A stretch of 64,000 nucleotides of DNA from the NCBI GenBank assembly GCA_017879645.1, contig JAAEXZ010000003.1:1-64000 (forward strand), in the 5' to 3' direction. The DNA comes from Nitrosomonas sp. (GTDB taxonomy: Bacteria > Pseudomonadota > Gammaproteobacteria > Burkholderiales > Nitrosomonadaceae). The translations under genes and the position numbers were made by a program. Below are positions 33,545-43,183 of this stretch, piece after piece. Within the stretch, counting starts at the first letter, position 1. The number at the start of each line of letters is the position of its first letter. Below the pieces are notes generated by a model. It searched no databases. It saw nothing but the letters and a program-made list of their open reading frames with translations, and was not told the DNA's origin.

Positions 33545-35041
33545 TTAGGCAAAAGACAGCTCCCAGCCGGCTGCCTGCAGAAAACCCTGCTCGGTACTCA
33601 AATCCACGAGGGTCAGCGGATGTTTGTCCAACCAATCCGCAGGAAAATCCAGTTGCATGCGGTTCTGGTTCGCACCGAGACGAATCTCCGGCAGGCCTGA
33701 ATTGGAACGACTGCGATGCAGCACGACGGCAAGCCGCAGCAGTATGCTCAACCGGATGATCGAGTCCCGCGTCGACGCCGCAACGGATTCGAATTCTTCC
33801 AAGGGAAACTTGCGCCGGTGGCTGCGCACCAGCAACGCCAGTTGCATCTGTTCCTGACGCGAAAATCCGGCCATATCGGAATTGGCAGTCAGATAAGCAC
33901 CGTGGCGATGATACTGGTTGTGCGCAACCGACAGGCCGATCTCATGAATCAATGCGCCCCACACCAGTAATTTGAGATCATTCTTCTGATCCAGCGACCA
34001 GTCATGTCCCACCTGCTGAAAAAAATTTTCTGCGGTCTGGCGAATACGGTTCGCCTGCTCCATATCGACATTGTACTGTTGCGCCAGTGCAGTAATGGTT
34101 TTCTCCCGGATATCCTCGTTATGGATACGGCCGATTAGATCATACAGCAACCCCTCGCGCAGGGCGCCTTCGGACAAGGACATGTGCTCGATACCCAGAA
34201 TTTCAAACACACCCTGCAAAATGGCCACACCGCTCGCGAACACCGGCTTCCTGCGTTCCGACAAACCGGGAAAATCGAGCAATGCACTATCGCCCACCGC
34301 GATCAGCGTATCGGTCAACCGGGTCAATGCCGAAAGGCTGATCCCCGACTCGCACCAGCCTTGCCCCTGTACCACATCGCGGATGGTCAGGATGGTACCC
34401 GACGAACCCAGTGTCTGATCCCAGCCCAACCGCTTGTACGCCGATTCGATCGATTCCAGCTCCTGCATGGCAAACAGAACGGCTTTGCGCATTTTCTTGG
34501 CCTTGATCTTGCCATCCTCGAAAAAGCGTTGCTCCATATTGACGCACCCCATGTACAAACTTTCCGTGCAATAGGTGTCATAACCGCGACCAATGATCAA
34601 TTCTGTGCTGCCACCACCGATGTCCACCACCAGCCGTTTGTTGACTTCATCGTAGAGGCTGTGTGCCACCCCCGAGTAAATCAGCCGGGCTTCCTCCCGC
34701 CCTGCGATGACTTCGATAGGGTGCCCCAGAGCCTGCTGCGCCTGCGCCAGAAAAACTGCACCGTTACGCGCCTGACGTAGGGTATTGGTTCCCACCGCCC
34801 GGACATTGGTGCGTGGAATCTCCTGGATGCGCTGACCAAAACGCTGCAAGCATTCCAGCGCCTGCTGCATCGATTCCTTCGATAATTCTTGTTTGTCATT
34901 CAGTCCGGAAGCCAGACGGACCATCTCTTTCATGCGATCGATGATTTGCAGGCGGCCATCCATCCAGTTCGCCACGATCATGTGAAAACTGTTGGAGCCC
35001 AGATCCACGGCAGCATAAGATTCATCTACGGTGGGCGTCAT
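33545..35041 (-). CDS. ppx: exopolyphosphatase / pppGpp phosphohydrolase
   Basis: Releases terminal phosphate from polyphosphate. The 498-residue protein has the ASKHA fold of the Ppx/GppA family: A-A-V-D-L-G-S-N-S-F-H near residue 10, R-A-V-G-T-N-T-L-R, the catalytic-glutamate block A-G-R-E-E-A-R, the phosphate loop V-D-I-G-G-G-S-T-E, and G-S-S-G-T-I near 245. The C-terminal HD-like helical domain is also present (H-E-I-G near 375). The ATG at 35041 is chosen by family N-terminus; the frame continues 61 codons upstream through the divergent sixA gene, which is not plausible. Only 52 bases separate the two divergent starts, so their promoters must overlap. Confidence 0.95.
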   Translation of the reverse strand: MTPTVDESYAAVDLGSNSFHMIVANWMDGRLQIIDRMKEMVRLASGLNDKQELSKESMQQALECLQRFGQRIQEIPRTNVRAVGTNTLRQARNGAVFLAQAQQALGHPIEVIAGREEARLIYSGVAHSLYDEVNKRLVVDIGGGSTELIIGRGYDTYCTESLYMGCVNMEQRFFEDGKIKAKKMRKAVLFAMQELESIESAYKRLGWDQTLGSSGTILTIRDVVQGQGWCESGISLSALTRLTDTLIAVGDSALLDFPGLSERRKPVFASGVAILQGVFEILGIEHMSLSEGALREGLLYDLIGRIHNEDIREKTITALAQQYNVDMEQANRIRQTAENFFQQVGHDWSLDQKNDLKLLVWGALIHEIGLSVAHNQYHRHGAYLTANSDMAGFSRQEQMQLALLVRSHRRKFPLEEFESVAASTRDSIIRLSILLRLAVVLHRSRSNSGLPEIRLGANQNRMQLDFPADWLDKHPLTLVDLSTEQGFLQAAGWELSFA

Positions 35042-35093
35042 GGCAATGATACGATAAGCATTGAAAGGTGATCCTGTTCGATTAAACTGATTT

Positions 35094-35651
35094 ATGCCGA
35101 AACGACGACTCATTCTGATGCGCCATGCCAAATCCGACTGGTCGGATGGCCAGTTGCTCGATTTTGAGCGCCCTTTGGCAGCACGGGGCAAAAAAGCCGC
35201 AAAACACATGGGAAAATGGCTCAAGCACCAGCACTACCACGTGGATCGCATTATATGCTCACCCGCGTTACGAACCAAGCAAACCGCTCAATGCGTCGCC
35301 GACCAGCTCGGCCTGCCCCACGACGACATGACAATGGATGACAGTCTGTACGAAGCATCGCTCGACGCACTGCTGGCCATGCTGGAAAAAAACCACCATC
35401 CTGCTCAGACCCTACTGCTGATCGCACACAACCCGGGACTGGACCAGTTACTCTGCTATCTATGCAGAGAAATACCTCCTACCAATCACAGCGGCAAGCT
35501 GATGACCACCGCCGCCATTGCGGTACTGAGTTATGACGATAATTGCAGCGATATTTTTGCTCCACGGCAGGCTCGGCTTGAGTGTTTGGTCAGACCGAGG
35601 GAATTAAATCAGCAAAGTGATCTATTAATCGGGAAATCACAATTTACCTAG
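35094..35651 (+). CDS. sixA: SixA-type phosphohistidine phosphatase
   Basis: A 185-residue histidine-phosphatase-superfamily enzyme. Catalytic His11 lies in L-M-R-H-A-K-S-D-W, the arginine block is C-S-P-A-L-R-T-K-Q-T-A, and the second His is in I-A-H-N-P-G-L. This set is that of SixA, which dephosphorylates HPt or PTS phosphohistidines. It is about 20 residues longer than E. coli SixA, through a C-terminal tail. It diverges from ppx. Possible targets in the window include the phosphorelay at 44.8-52.3 kb, but no HPt protein is visible. Confidence 0.9.
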   Translation: MPKRRLILMRHAKSDWSDGQLLDFERPLAARGKKAAKHMGKWLKHQHYHVDRIICSPALRTKQTAQCVADQLGLPHDDMTMDDSLYEASLDALLAMLEKNHHPAQTLLLIAHNPGLDQLLCYLCREIPPTNHSGKLMTTAAIAVLSYDDNCSDIFAPRQARLECLVRPRELNQQSDLLIGKSQFT

Positions 35652-35762
35652 ATTATCGTAGCGTTAATCAAAATATCCAAAATCTCGTGAGGCAGATACC
35701 AGAGAGCTTCGCAACCATCTTAAAGTCAGAAATTAGAGATTCTGCATTCGCTGGTATCCACA

Positions 35763-36356
35763 TTAAATCTTGATCTCGATGCCAGCGGCCTTGATGAGTT
35801 GGAGCATGCGACCGATATTGGTATTCGCAAGAGTCGTGGTTAACTTTGGTAATACAGCCTCAAGCAAACTATGCATGTCCAATACTTCGATAGGATTGCC
35901 ACCTAGTGCTTGACGAAACTTTTCATTCGTTTCCCAAACTGTTTTGTCACCCTTGATTTTAGTCACTGCTGTTATGTAAGTAAACTTCCGGGTGCCAGAA
36001 GTTTCTTCCATCTTGTCAAGGAATGCTTCGGACCACTTCGGGCAAGCAAGTTCACGAAATGGCTTCCAGCGCTCTCTGCCTGAAACCACTTTTTTCTTTT
36101 CGATAGCTTCGATCTCCGTTTTTGGATTGAATCCCGCCTGCCAGCTCTTACAGCTAACCGCAACTACTCTTCTGATACCAGTGTGAAGAGGATGGATGCC
36201 TACGACGTCAATATCACTGTGATTCGAGTCTGATTCCTTTATAAAGTCAGTGTGCTTCTCATCTGGTCGAAACTTAATATTATGCTGAACAAAGTAACCT
36301 TCATGCAGAAGGTATTCCTCAACAAGCTGTTCAAGTATGTCTTCTTTGGTAGACAT
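35763..36356 (-). CDS. PD-(D/E)XK nuclease-fold protein, solitary
   Basis: A 197-residue protein that looks like a restriction-endonuclease fold. Residues 45-72 carry the pattern S-D-I-D-V-V-G, then V-A-V-S-C-K-S-W-Q, matching the D...(D/E)-x-K core, with Asp50 and Lys70. The usual acidic residue two before the lysine is Ser68, so cleavage may be weak, altered or lost. The N-terminal helices and G-Y-F-V-Q-H resemble Mrr/VRR-type proteins. There is no methyltransferase or helicase partner. The ribosome site is poor. It is more AT-rich than neighbouring genes, suggesting acquisition. Function is unknown. Confidence 0.6.
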   Translation of the reverse strand: MSTKEDILEQLVEEYLLHEGYFVQHNIKFRPDEKHTDFIKESDSNHSDIDVVGIHPLHTGIRRVVAVSCKSWQAGFNPKTEIEAIEKKKVVSGRERWKPFRELACPKWSEAFLDKMEETSGTRKFTYITAVTKIKGDKTVWETNEKFRQALGGNPIEVLDMHSLLEAVLPKLTTTLANTNIGRMLQLIKAAGIEIKI

Positions 36357-36409
36357 GGTTAGGTCATGTTTTAACTTAACATCTACTTTACGGAACTCAT
36401 GCCCTCAGG

Positions 36410-36880
36410 TTATTTTTTACTTTTTCCCTTCTTCCCCGATTTCTTTTTCTCTTTTACCTTATTTTTCTTTTTCTTGATGTCGTCCGAATCTTTCGGTTTA
36501 TCCTTGGATTTGTTTTTCTTTTTGCCTTTGTCGGGTTTATTTTTGTCGGCTTTTTCCTTTTTTTTCACCACTTCATCCACAACCGCTTGCGCAGGTTCCG
36601 TTTTGGCAGCAATTATTGCCTTGGCACCAGTTTGTTTTTTAACAGGAGTTTTTTTGATCGTGGTGGTGCTTTTTGCAGCAGTGATGGGTGAGTCGGCTTT
36701 GCGCAAACATTCCATCGCCGATTTCTTGACTGCACGGGCGCGGACATCGCTAAAGCCGTGCAGCTTGAGCAAGTCATCTACGCTCAGCGCTGCCAACGCT
36801 TCAACTGTCTTGATTTTGTGTTCCGCGAGTATTTTCAGTGTTGCAGGACCGATTCCAGTGACATCCGTTAGTTTGACCAT
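36410..36880 (-). CDS. helix-hairpin-helix protein with lysine-rich tail
   Basis: A 156-residue protein of two parts. Residues 1-60 form tandem helix-hairpin-helix motifs: L-T-D-V-T-G-I-G-P-A-T-L, then L-L-K-L-H-G-F-S-D-V-R, a fold that binds DNA non-specifically. From about 75 to the end it is almost wholly Lys, Asp, Pro, Ala and Ser, with short K-K-K-N-K repeats, like the tails of H1-type bacterial histone-like proteins. It should be strongly basic and nucleoid-associated. CAGGAG eight bases upstream supports the ATG. It lies between a nuclease-fold gene and an HNH nuclease gene on the same strand. Confidence 0.75.
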   Translation of the reverse strand: MVKLTDVTGIGPATLKILAEHKIKTVEALAALSVDDLLKLHGFSDVRARAVKKSAMECLRKADSPITAAKSTTTIKKTPVKKQTGAKAIIAAKTEPAQAVVDEVVKKKEKADKNKPDKGKKKNKSKDKPKDSDDIKKKKNKVKEKKKSGKKGKSKK

Positions 36881-36981
36881 GACCAGACTCCTGTTGGTGT
36901 GAAAAATCGATTAGAACTACCTACTGGCTGAAAACAGCGTTCAGCCATCGCTTTTCGCGGCATTAAGCACTCGATACGCTA

Positions 36982-37341
36982 TCAGGACTTGTTTTTCAGC
37001 CTGTCCCGCAGATCGGCAAACGGATTGAACGTAGCGTTCTGGGTCGACTGACCCGTATCCGTTCGCCCCATCGCATCTCTCAGCTTGGCGTGCTCGTTTT
37101 CATGACAATAGGTACACAGCAGTTCCCAGTTACTGCCATCGGGCGGATTGTCATCATGATTACTGTTCTTGTGATGCACTTCCAGCAATTGCAGGTTCTT
37201 GTGATCAAAAGTGCGTGCACATCGGCCGCATACCCACGGAAACAGTTTGAGCGCCTGCTCGCGATAGCCCTGCGCACGTTTTTCTGCATTGCGGCGCGCT
37301 TCCATCACGATTTTGTCCAGTTTGCCGGTATCTTTTGCCAT
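36982..37341 (-). CDS. HNH nuclease, YajD-like
   Basis: A 119-residue HNH endonuclease-family protein. The zinc-finger pairs C-G-R-C (about 38-41) and C-T-Y-C (about 76-79) flank the catalytic block L-E-V-H-H-K-N and the N-W-E-L-L segment, the YajD arrangement. AGAGGA lies eight bases before the ATG. YajD proteins are widespread and of unknown biological role, and are not known to belong to restriction systems. It is just upstream of the helix-hairpin-helix gene on the same strand and downstream of the acyl-CoA synthetase gene. Confidence 0.88.
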   Translation of the reverse strand: MAKDTGKLDKIVMEARRNAEKRAQGYREQALKLFPWVCGRCARTFDHKNLQLLEVHHKNSNHDDNPPDGSNWELLCTYCHENEHAKLRDAMGRTDTGQSTQNATFNPFADLRDRLKNKS

Positions 37342-37390
37342 TCATCAATCCTCTATCGTCAGTCCCGATTCAATTCAGCCAGCCGCACTC

Positions 37391-39223
37391 TCAATGCCCG
37401 GCGTAGAGCCGATCGATGTCCGTCTGGTATTTCTCCACCACCTTGGCACGTTTGAGTTTGAGCGTAGGCGTCAACAAACCGTTTTCTACCGTCCAGGGTT
37501 CCTGAATCAGGGCCACACGACGTATTTTGGCGTAGCCGGGAAATTCGCTTGTCTGTGCAGTAATCTTGTCCAGCAATACTTCCTCGATCTGCTGTCTTTG
37601 CTGATCGGCATCCAGGCGTTCATCCAGCCCGTACTGGTCGCAGAAACTCTGCCAGCGCGACGGATTGAGCACAGCCAAGACGCTCAGGTACGGCTTCGCT
37701 TCGCCCATCAGCATGACTTGCTCGAACAGGGGATCGCGCAGGATCGCTGCTTCCATGTCGGCTGGCGGCACTTTTTCGCCAGTGGACAACACGATGATCT
37801 CCTTCAATCGCCCGGTGATGCTGACGTGTCCCTGTTCGTCGATTGATGCAATATCTCCGGAATTCAGCCAGCCATCGGCATCGATCACCGCCCGCGTGGC
37901 TTCGGGATTATTCCAGTAGCCGAGCATAACATTGGGTCCCTTGATCAGCAGGGCATTGTTCTCACCCAGTTTGACCTGCACGCCCGGAATCGGCCGCCCC
38001 ACGCTCGCCGGAACATTGTCCGTCGGGCGATTAGCGCAGACCACCGGACTGCTTTCGGTCATACCGTACCCCTGCAGGATAGGCAAACCCAGACCGATGA
38101 AAATGCGCGAGATTTCAGCCGACAGTGCCGCGCCGCCGCTCATGACAAAACGCAATCGCCCACCCAGCTTGGCCATGACCTTGTCAGCCACCAGCTTTTC
38201 GAGCAGGGGCCATAGTATGTGCGACAAGCGTCGGTACCCCCTGCCCTGCTGGCATTCAAACTGGCTGTAACCGACCCCCACCGCAAAATGAAACAGCCAG
38301 CGCGCAAAACCCGATCCATCGGCAAGTTTGGTGCGTATCCCGGCATATACCCGTTCGTAGATGCGCGGCACCGAAATCAGCAGTGTCGGACGGATATGCA
38401 GCAGATCTTCCTGCAATTGCTGGATCGAACGTGCATACGCGATGGTAGCGCCAGCCATCATCGGCACGTAATACCCCGATGTGCGCTCGAACGTGTGCGA
38501 CAGCGGAAGAAAAGACAGGAACAAATCGTCGTCCTGCACGGGAATCACCTGCAAACAGGCATGCGTATTGCTCAGGATGTTGTGATGACTCAGCATCACC
38601 CCCTTGGGGCGCCCCGAAGTACCGGATGTGTAGATAATCGTCGCCAGACCGTGTGCATCGGTATTGCAGTGCTTGACCGCCCCGGCATGCGCCGGCAACC
38701 AGTCACGCGCAGCCACCACACAGGCATGATTCTGCACAGCTTCATGACCGGCATCGAAGGATCGCAGTATGACGACACGTTTCAAGCTGCTGATTTGTTC
38801 ATGAATGGCCAGGAATTCCTGCCATTGCCGCATATTTTCCAGCAACAACAACTTGACACCGGCATCGCCGAGAATATACGCCGCGTTCTCGACCCGGTCA
38901 TCGGTATACAGCGGGATCACAACCAGCCCCAGCCCCAATGCTGCCTGCTCGAACATGACCCATTCCGGACTGCTCTTCATCATCACCGCCACCCGATCGC
39001 CCGCCACCAGCGATTCTTTCTCTAGTGCCGCCTGCCAGCGGGCAATGTGTTGATACATCTGTTCCCAGGTGTAGCTGCTCCATTGCTCGCTGATCCAGTT
39101 GAAATACCGGTAGGCTTCCTTGTGCGGCGATCGCTTGACGCGCTCGCGAAACAGTCCGTCCAGCGTTTGCGCAGCTTCAACCGATATGACATTGGGGAGT
39201 GCGTGTGGCTCGGTGTGTGTCAT
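37391..39223 (-). CDS. long-chain acyl-CoA synthetase
   Basis: Activates fatty acids to acyl-CoA through an acyl-adenylate. The 610 residues show the AMP-forming family signature: I-I-Y-T-S-G-T-S-G-R-P-K-G near 195, the adenine motif G-Y-G-M-T-E-S-S-P near 355, and a D-G-W-L-N-S-G-D segment near 450. AGGGAT precedes the ATG. The gene follows FadE by 36 bases on the same strand, so the pair would cover activation and the first dehydrogenation of fatty acids. It resembles the FadD15-type long-chain ligases more than E. coli FadD. Chain-length preference is not predictable here. Confidence 0.93.
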   Translation of the reverse strand: MTHTEPHALPNVISVEAAQTLDGLFRERVKRSPHKEAYRYFNWISEQWSSYTWEQMYQHIARWQAALEKESLVAGDRVAVMMKSSPEWVMFEQAALGLGLVVIPLYTDDRVENAAYILGDAGVKLLLLENMRQWQEFLAIHEQISSLKRVVILRSFDAGHEAVQNHACVVAARDWLPAHAGAVKHCNTDAHGLATIIYTSGTSGRPKGVMLSHHNILSNTHACLQVIPVQDDDLFLSFLPLSHTFERTSGYYVPMMAGATIAYARSIQQLQEDLLHIRPTLLISVPRIYERVYAGIRTKLADGSGFARWLFHFAVGVGYSQFECQQGRGYRRLSHILWPLLEKLVADKVMAKLGGRLRFVMSGGAALSAEISRIFIGLGLPILQGYGMTESSPVVCANRPTDNVPASVGRPIPGVQVKLGENNALLIKGPNVMLGYWNNPEATRAVIDADGWLNSGDIASIDEQGHVSITGRLKEIIVLSTGEKVPPADMEAAILRDPLFEQVMLMGEAKPYLSVLAVLNPSRWQSFCDQYGLDERLDADQQRQQIEEVLLDKITAQTSEFPGYAKIRRVALIQEPWTVENGLLTPTLKLKRAKVVEKYQTDIDRLYAGH

Positions 39224-39259
39224 GTTATTGGTTATCCCTTGAAGATACAGAAATGCACG

Positions 39260-41746
39260 TTACGGCTGCGCCGTAATGTACTGCGGAACGTCTTCCCGGC
39301 TGAGATGGGCCACTTCAGCTTCCTCAGCGGCTCCGGTCGCCCTGACCTTGGCTATCTCCTGCTCGGTTCGCCTGCCGGCATTGGAACGGGATCCTGTCGA
39401 TTCGCCACCGGAGTGCTCCCCTGATCGCTGCTGTGCATCACTGCCCAGATCCGCCGGAAAATCATCGACCTTGATGACACGGCTGCGCAGATCCTTGAGT
39501 TTGTGCAGTTGTTCGGCTTCGGCTGCCGAGATGATGCCTTGTTGCTGCGCCTGCGCAATCTGCTCATCACCTTGCGCAGGAATACGCTTCGACTTGACGG
39601 CTTCGCGCAACCTGGCTTCGATGGCAGCGCATTCGATGACACACTGCAACGCCTGTTCCAACTCGGCCAGTGATTCTCCGTCAGCCACAGGCACAAAAAT
39701 ACCGGACGTCAGCCGATCGCGCACGGCACCGGGTTCCATCAGAATCCGGGCGACATCATGGGACAGTTTGTCCGTGGGTAGCTGACAGCGTTTACCCAGT
39801 GGAAATACCAGCGCCCTGAGCGCACATTTGAAGGCCACATGTCCAGGAAAATTGATCAGAAATTCATCAAAAGCCTGCTGCAGACGATACAGAGCATCCT
39901 GCATGGACCAGTGCAGCAGCGGCAGGTCGCTGAGTGGACGACCGTCGTCCTCAAAACGCTTCAACGTTGTCGTGCACAGATACATCATGCTGAGTATGTC
40001 ACCCAGACGGGCCGACAATCTCTCCTTACGTTTCAGCGATCCACCCAAAATCATCAGCGCAATATCGGCGATACACGCAAAGCTGGCGGAAAACCGCGCA
40101 AGCTGACGGTAGTACACAACCGTTTCAGGATGACAGTTCTCCGGCGCGTTATCTTTCAAGTGGGCGCCAAACAAGGCATAAAACACACTGTTGAACGTAT
40201 TGCGCAGCGAAAATTTGACATGCCCGACCAGAGCTTCATCGAAAGCCAGCGAAGCACGATCCTTATTCTGGTCATGCGCTGCGTTGACTTCCTTGAGCAG
40301 GAAAGGGTGGCAACGTATCGCACCCTGACCGAAAATGATCATGTTGCGCGTCAGAATGTTGGCGCCTTCGACAGTGATGCTGACCGGAATCTGTTGATAG
40401 GTGCGCCCCAGATAATTTCGTGGACCGATACAGATCCCCTTGCCACCATGCACATCCATCGCGTCATTGACAGCCTGACGACCGCGCTCGGTCAGGTGGT
40501 ATTTGACGATTGCCGAAACCACCGAAGGCTTTTCGCCCAGATCGACCGCACCCGCCGTCATTACGCGCGCGGCATCCATCATGTAGGTATTGCCGGCAAT
40601 GCGCGCCAGGGCTTCTTCGACCCCTTCGAAATAACCAATCGGCGTCTTGAATTGTGTCCGCACCCGGCCATAGGCTCCGCTCGTGCGCGCCGCCAGCTTG
40701 GCTGCGCCCACACTGGTAGCCGGCAGCGAAATGGCACGCCCGGCTGCCAGACAGTTCATCAGCATGCGCCATCCCTGACCGACGCCTTCCTGACCACCGA
40801 TGACCCAATCCATGGGAATGAACACTTCCTTGCCCCAGTTGGGTCCGTTCTGGAATGCGCCATTCAGCGGATAATGCCGCCGTCCGATATTGACGCCCGG
40901 AGTGCGCGTGGGAATCAGCGCCAGCGTGATACCGAGGTCTTGTTCCTTGCCCAGCAGGCGATCCGGATCGTGCAGACGGAAAGCCAATCCAAGCAGGGTG
41001 GCGACCGGTCCGAGCGTGATATAGCGTTTGTCCCAGGTCACCTTCATCCCCAGCACATCGGATTGCCCTTCGAATTCACCACGGCATACCACCGCAAAAT
41101 CCGGCATCGCGCCGGCATCCGAACCGGCTTCGGGTGAAGTCAGGGCAAAACAGGGAACTTCGAGCCCTTTGGCCAGCCGCGGTAAATAGTGATTTTTCTG
41201 TTGTTCGGTACCATAGTGCAGCAGCAGTTCGGCAGGTCCGAGCGAATTGGGCACCATCACGGTTACGGCTGCGGTGCCGCTGCGTGAACCAATCTTCATG
41301 ACGACTTCGGAATGCGCCAGTGCCGAAAAACCATAGCCGCCGTATTCCTTGGGAATGATCAGACTGAAAAATCCCTTATCCTTGATGAACTGCCAGACTT
41401 CCGGTGGTAGATCCTTCAGCTCGTGCGTTATTTTCCATTCATCCAGCATGGCACATAACTGCTCCACCGGACCATCGAGAAAAGCCTGTTCCTCAGCCGT
41501 CAACTGCGGTTTGGGATAAGCCAGCAATTTCTTCCAGTCGGGTTTGCCGCTAAACAAGTCACCTTCCCACCAGACCGTGCCTGCATCCAGCGCTTCCTGC
41601 TCGGTTTGCGAGATTTGCGGCAGCATGGTGCGAAACAGTTTAAGAATGTGATTTGAAACCAGGAACCGGCGAATCATGGGAATCCCCAGAACCACACCAG
41701 CGATTACAACCAAAAACAGGATGACAGTGAAGAGAAATTCGAGCAT
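39260..41746 (-). CDS. fadE: acyl-CoA dehydrogenase, FadE type
   Basis: Carries out the first oxidation of beta-oxidation, acyl-CoA to trans-2-enoyl-CoA. The 828-residue size and an N-terminal membrane helix (about 3-25) are characteristic of FadE rather than short acyl-CoA dehydrogenases. Internal signs are F-A-L-T-S-P-E-A-G-S-D-A-G near 215, the flavin-binding W-D-K-R-Y-I-T-L-G-P block, and D-V-H-G-G-K-G-I near 460. The C-terminal 40 residues are low-complexity. GAGGA supports the ATG at 41746; the TTG two codons earlier does not fit as well. It heads an operon with the acyl-CoA synthetase and diverges from dapE. Confidence 0.93.
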   Translation of the reverse strand: MLEFLFTVILFLVVIAGVVLGIPMIRRFLVSNHILKLFRTMLPQISQTEQEALDAGTVWWEGDLFSGKPDWKKLLAYPKPQLTAEEQAFLDGPVEQLCAMLDEWKITHELKDLPPEVWQFIKDKGFFSLIIPKEYGGYGFSALAHSEVVMKIGSRSGTAAVTVMVPNSLGPAELLLHYGTEQQKNHYLPRLAKGLEVPCFALTSPEAGSDAGAMPDFAVVCRGEFEGQSDVLGMKVTWDKRYITLGPVATLLGLAFRLHDPDRLLGKEQDLGITLALIPTRTPGVNIGRRHYPLNGAFQNGPNWGKEVFIPMDWVIGGQEGVGQGWRMLMNCLAAGRAISLPATSVGAAKLAARTSGAYGRVRTQFKTPIGYFEGVEEALARIAGNTYMMDAARVMTAGAVDLGEKPSVVSAIVKYHLTERGRQAVNDAMDVHGGKGICIGPRNYLGRTYQQIPVSITVEGANILTRNMIIFGQGAIRCHPFLLKEVNAAHDQNKDRASLAFDEALVGHVKFSLRNTFNSVFYALFGAHLKDNAPENCHPETVVYYRQLARFSASFACIADIALMILGGSLKRKERLSARLGDILSMMYLCTTTLKRFEDDGRPLSDLPLLHWSMQDALYRLQQAFDEFLINFPGHVAFKCALRALVFPLGKRCQLPTDKLSHDVARILMEPGAVRDRLTSGIFVPVADGESLAELEQALQCVIECAAIEARLREAVKSKRIPAQGDEQIAQAQQQGIISAAEAEQLHKLKDLRSRVIKVDDFPADLGSDAQQRSGEHSGGESTGSRSNAGRRTEQEIAKVRATGAAEEAEVAHLSREDVPQYITAQP

Positions 41747-41866
41747 GATCAATTTCCTCGTAATGAGTTGAACCCGATCAAGTTAAACATAGTCTGCACC
41801 CACAGTGCAAGACTTCGATCAGATGTGTACAATCCATCATCTGCTCAACAAACTGACAGTTTCAAG

Positions 41867-41882
41867 TGTACTTGCGAGTACA
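41867..41882. promoter_or_regulatory. palindrome in the fadE-dapE divergent region
   Basis: TGTACT and AGTACA around TGCG form a perfect 6-bp-arm palindrome about 120 bases before fadE and 95 bases before dapE. The size suits a TetR/GntR-type operator. A matching half-site, AGTACA, occurs at 10605-10610 upstream of the other beta-oxidation operon. Confidence 0.35.
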
Positions 41883-41965
41883 TATCCTTCATCAATCCCG
41901 AGGCTGGGTGACTTGCCTGCCGTGCAATCCAGATGGTGACCACCGTCACTCGCCTTCACGCATAA

Positions 41966-43180
<1,215 letters not shown>

Positions 43181-43183
43181 AGC

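Noticed and set aside
35690..35760. Inverted repeat GATACCAG / CTGGTATC around 50 bases between sixA and the nuclease gene
   Set aside because: Considered as a miniature transposon end; too short and without target duplication. A nested 5-bp hairpin makes it at best a weak terminator.
39839..41137. 432-codon plus-strand frame
   Set aside because: Antisense shadow of fadE, without ribosome site or recognisable domains.
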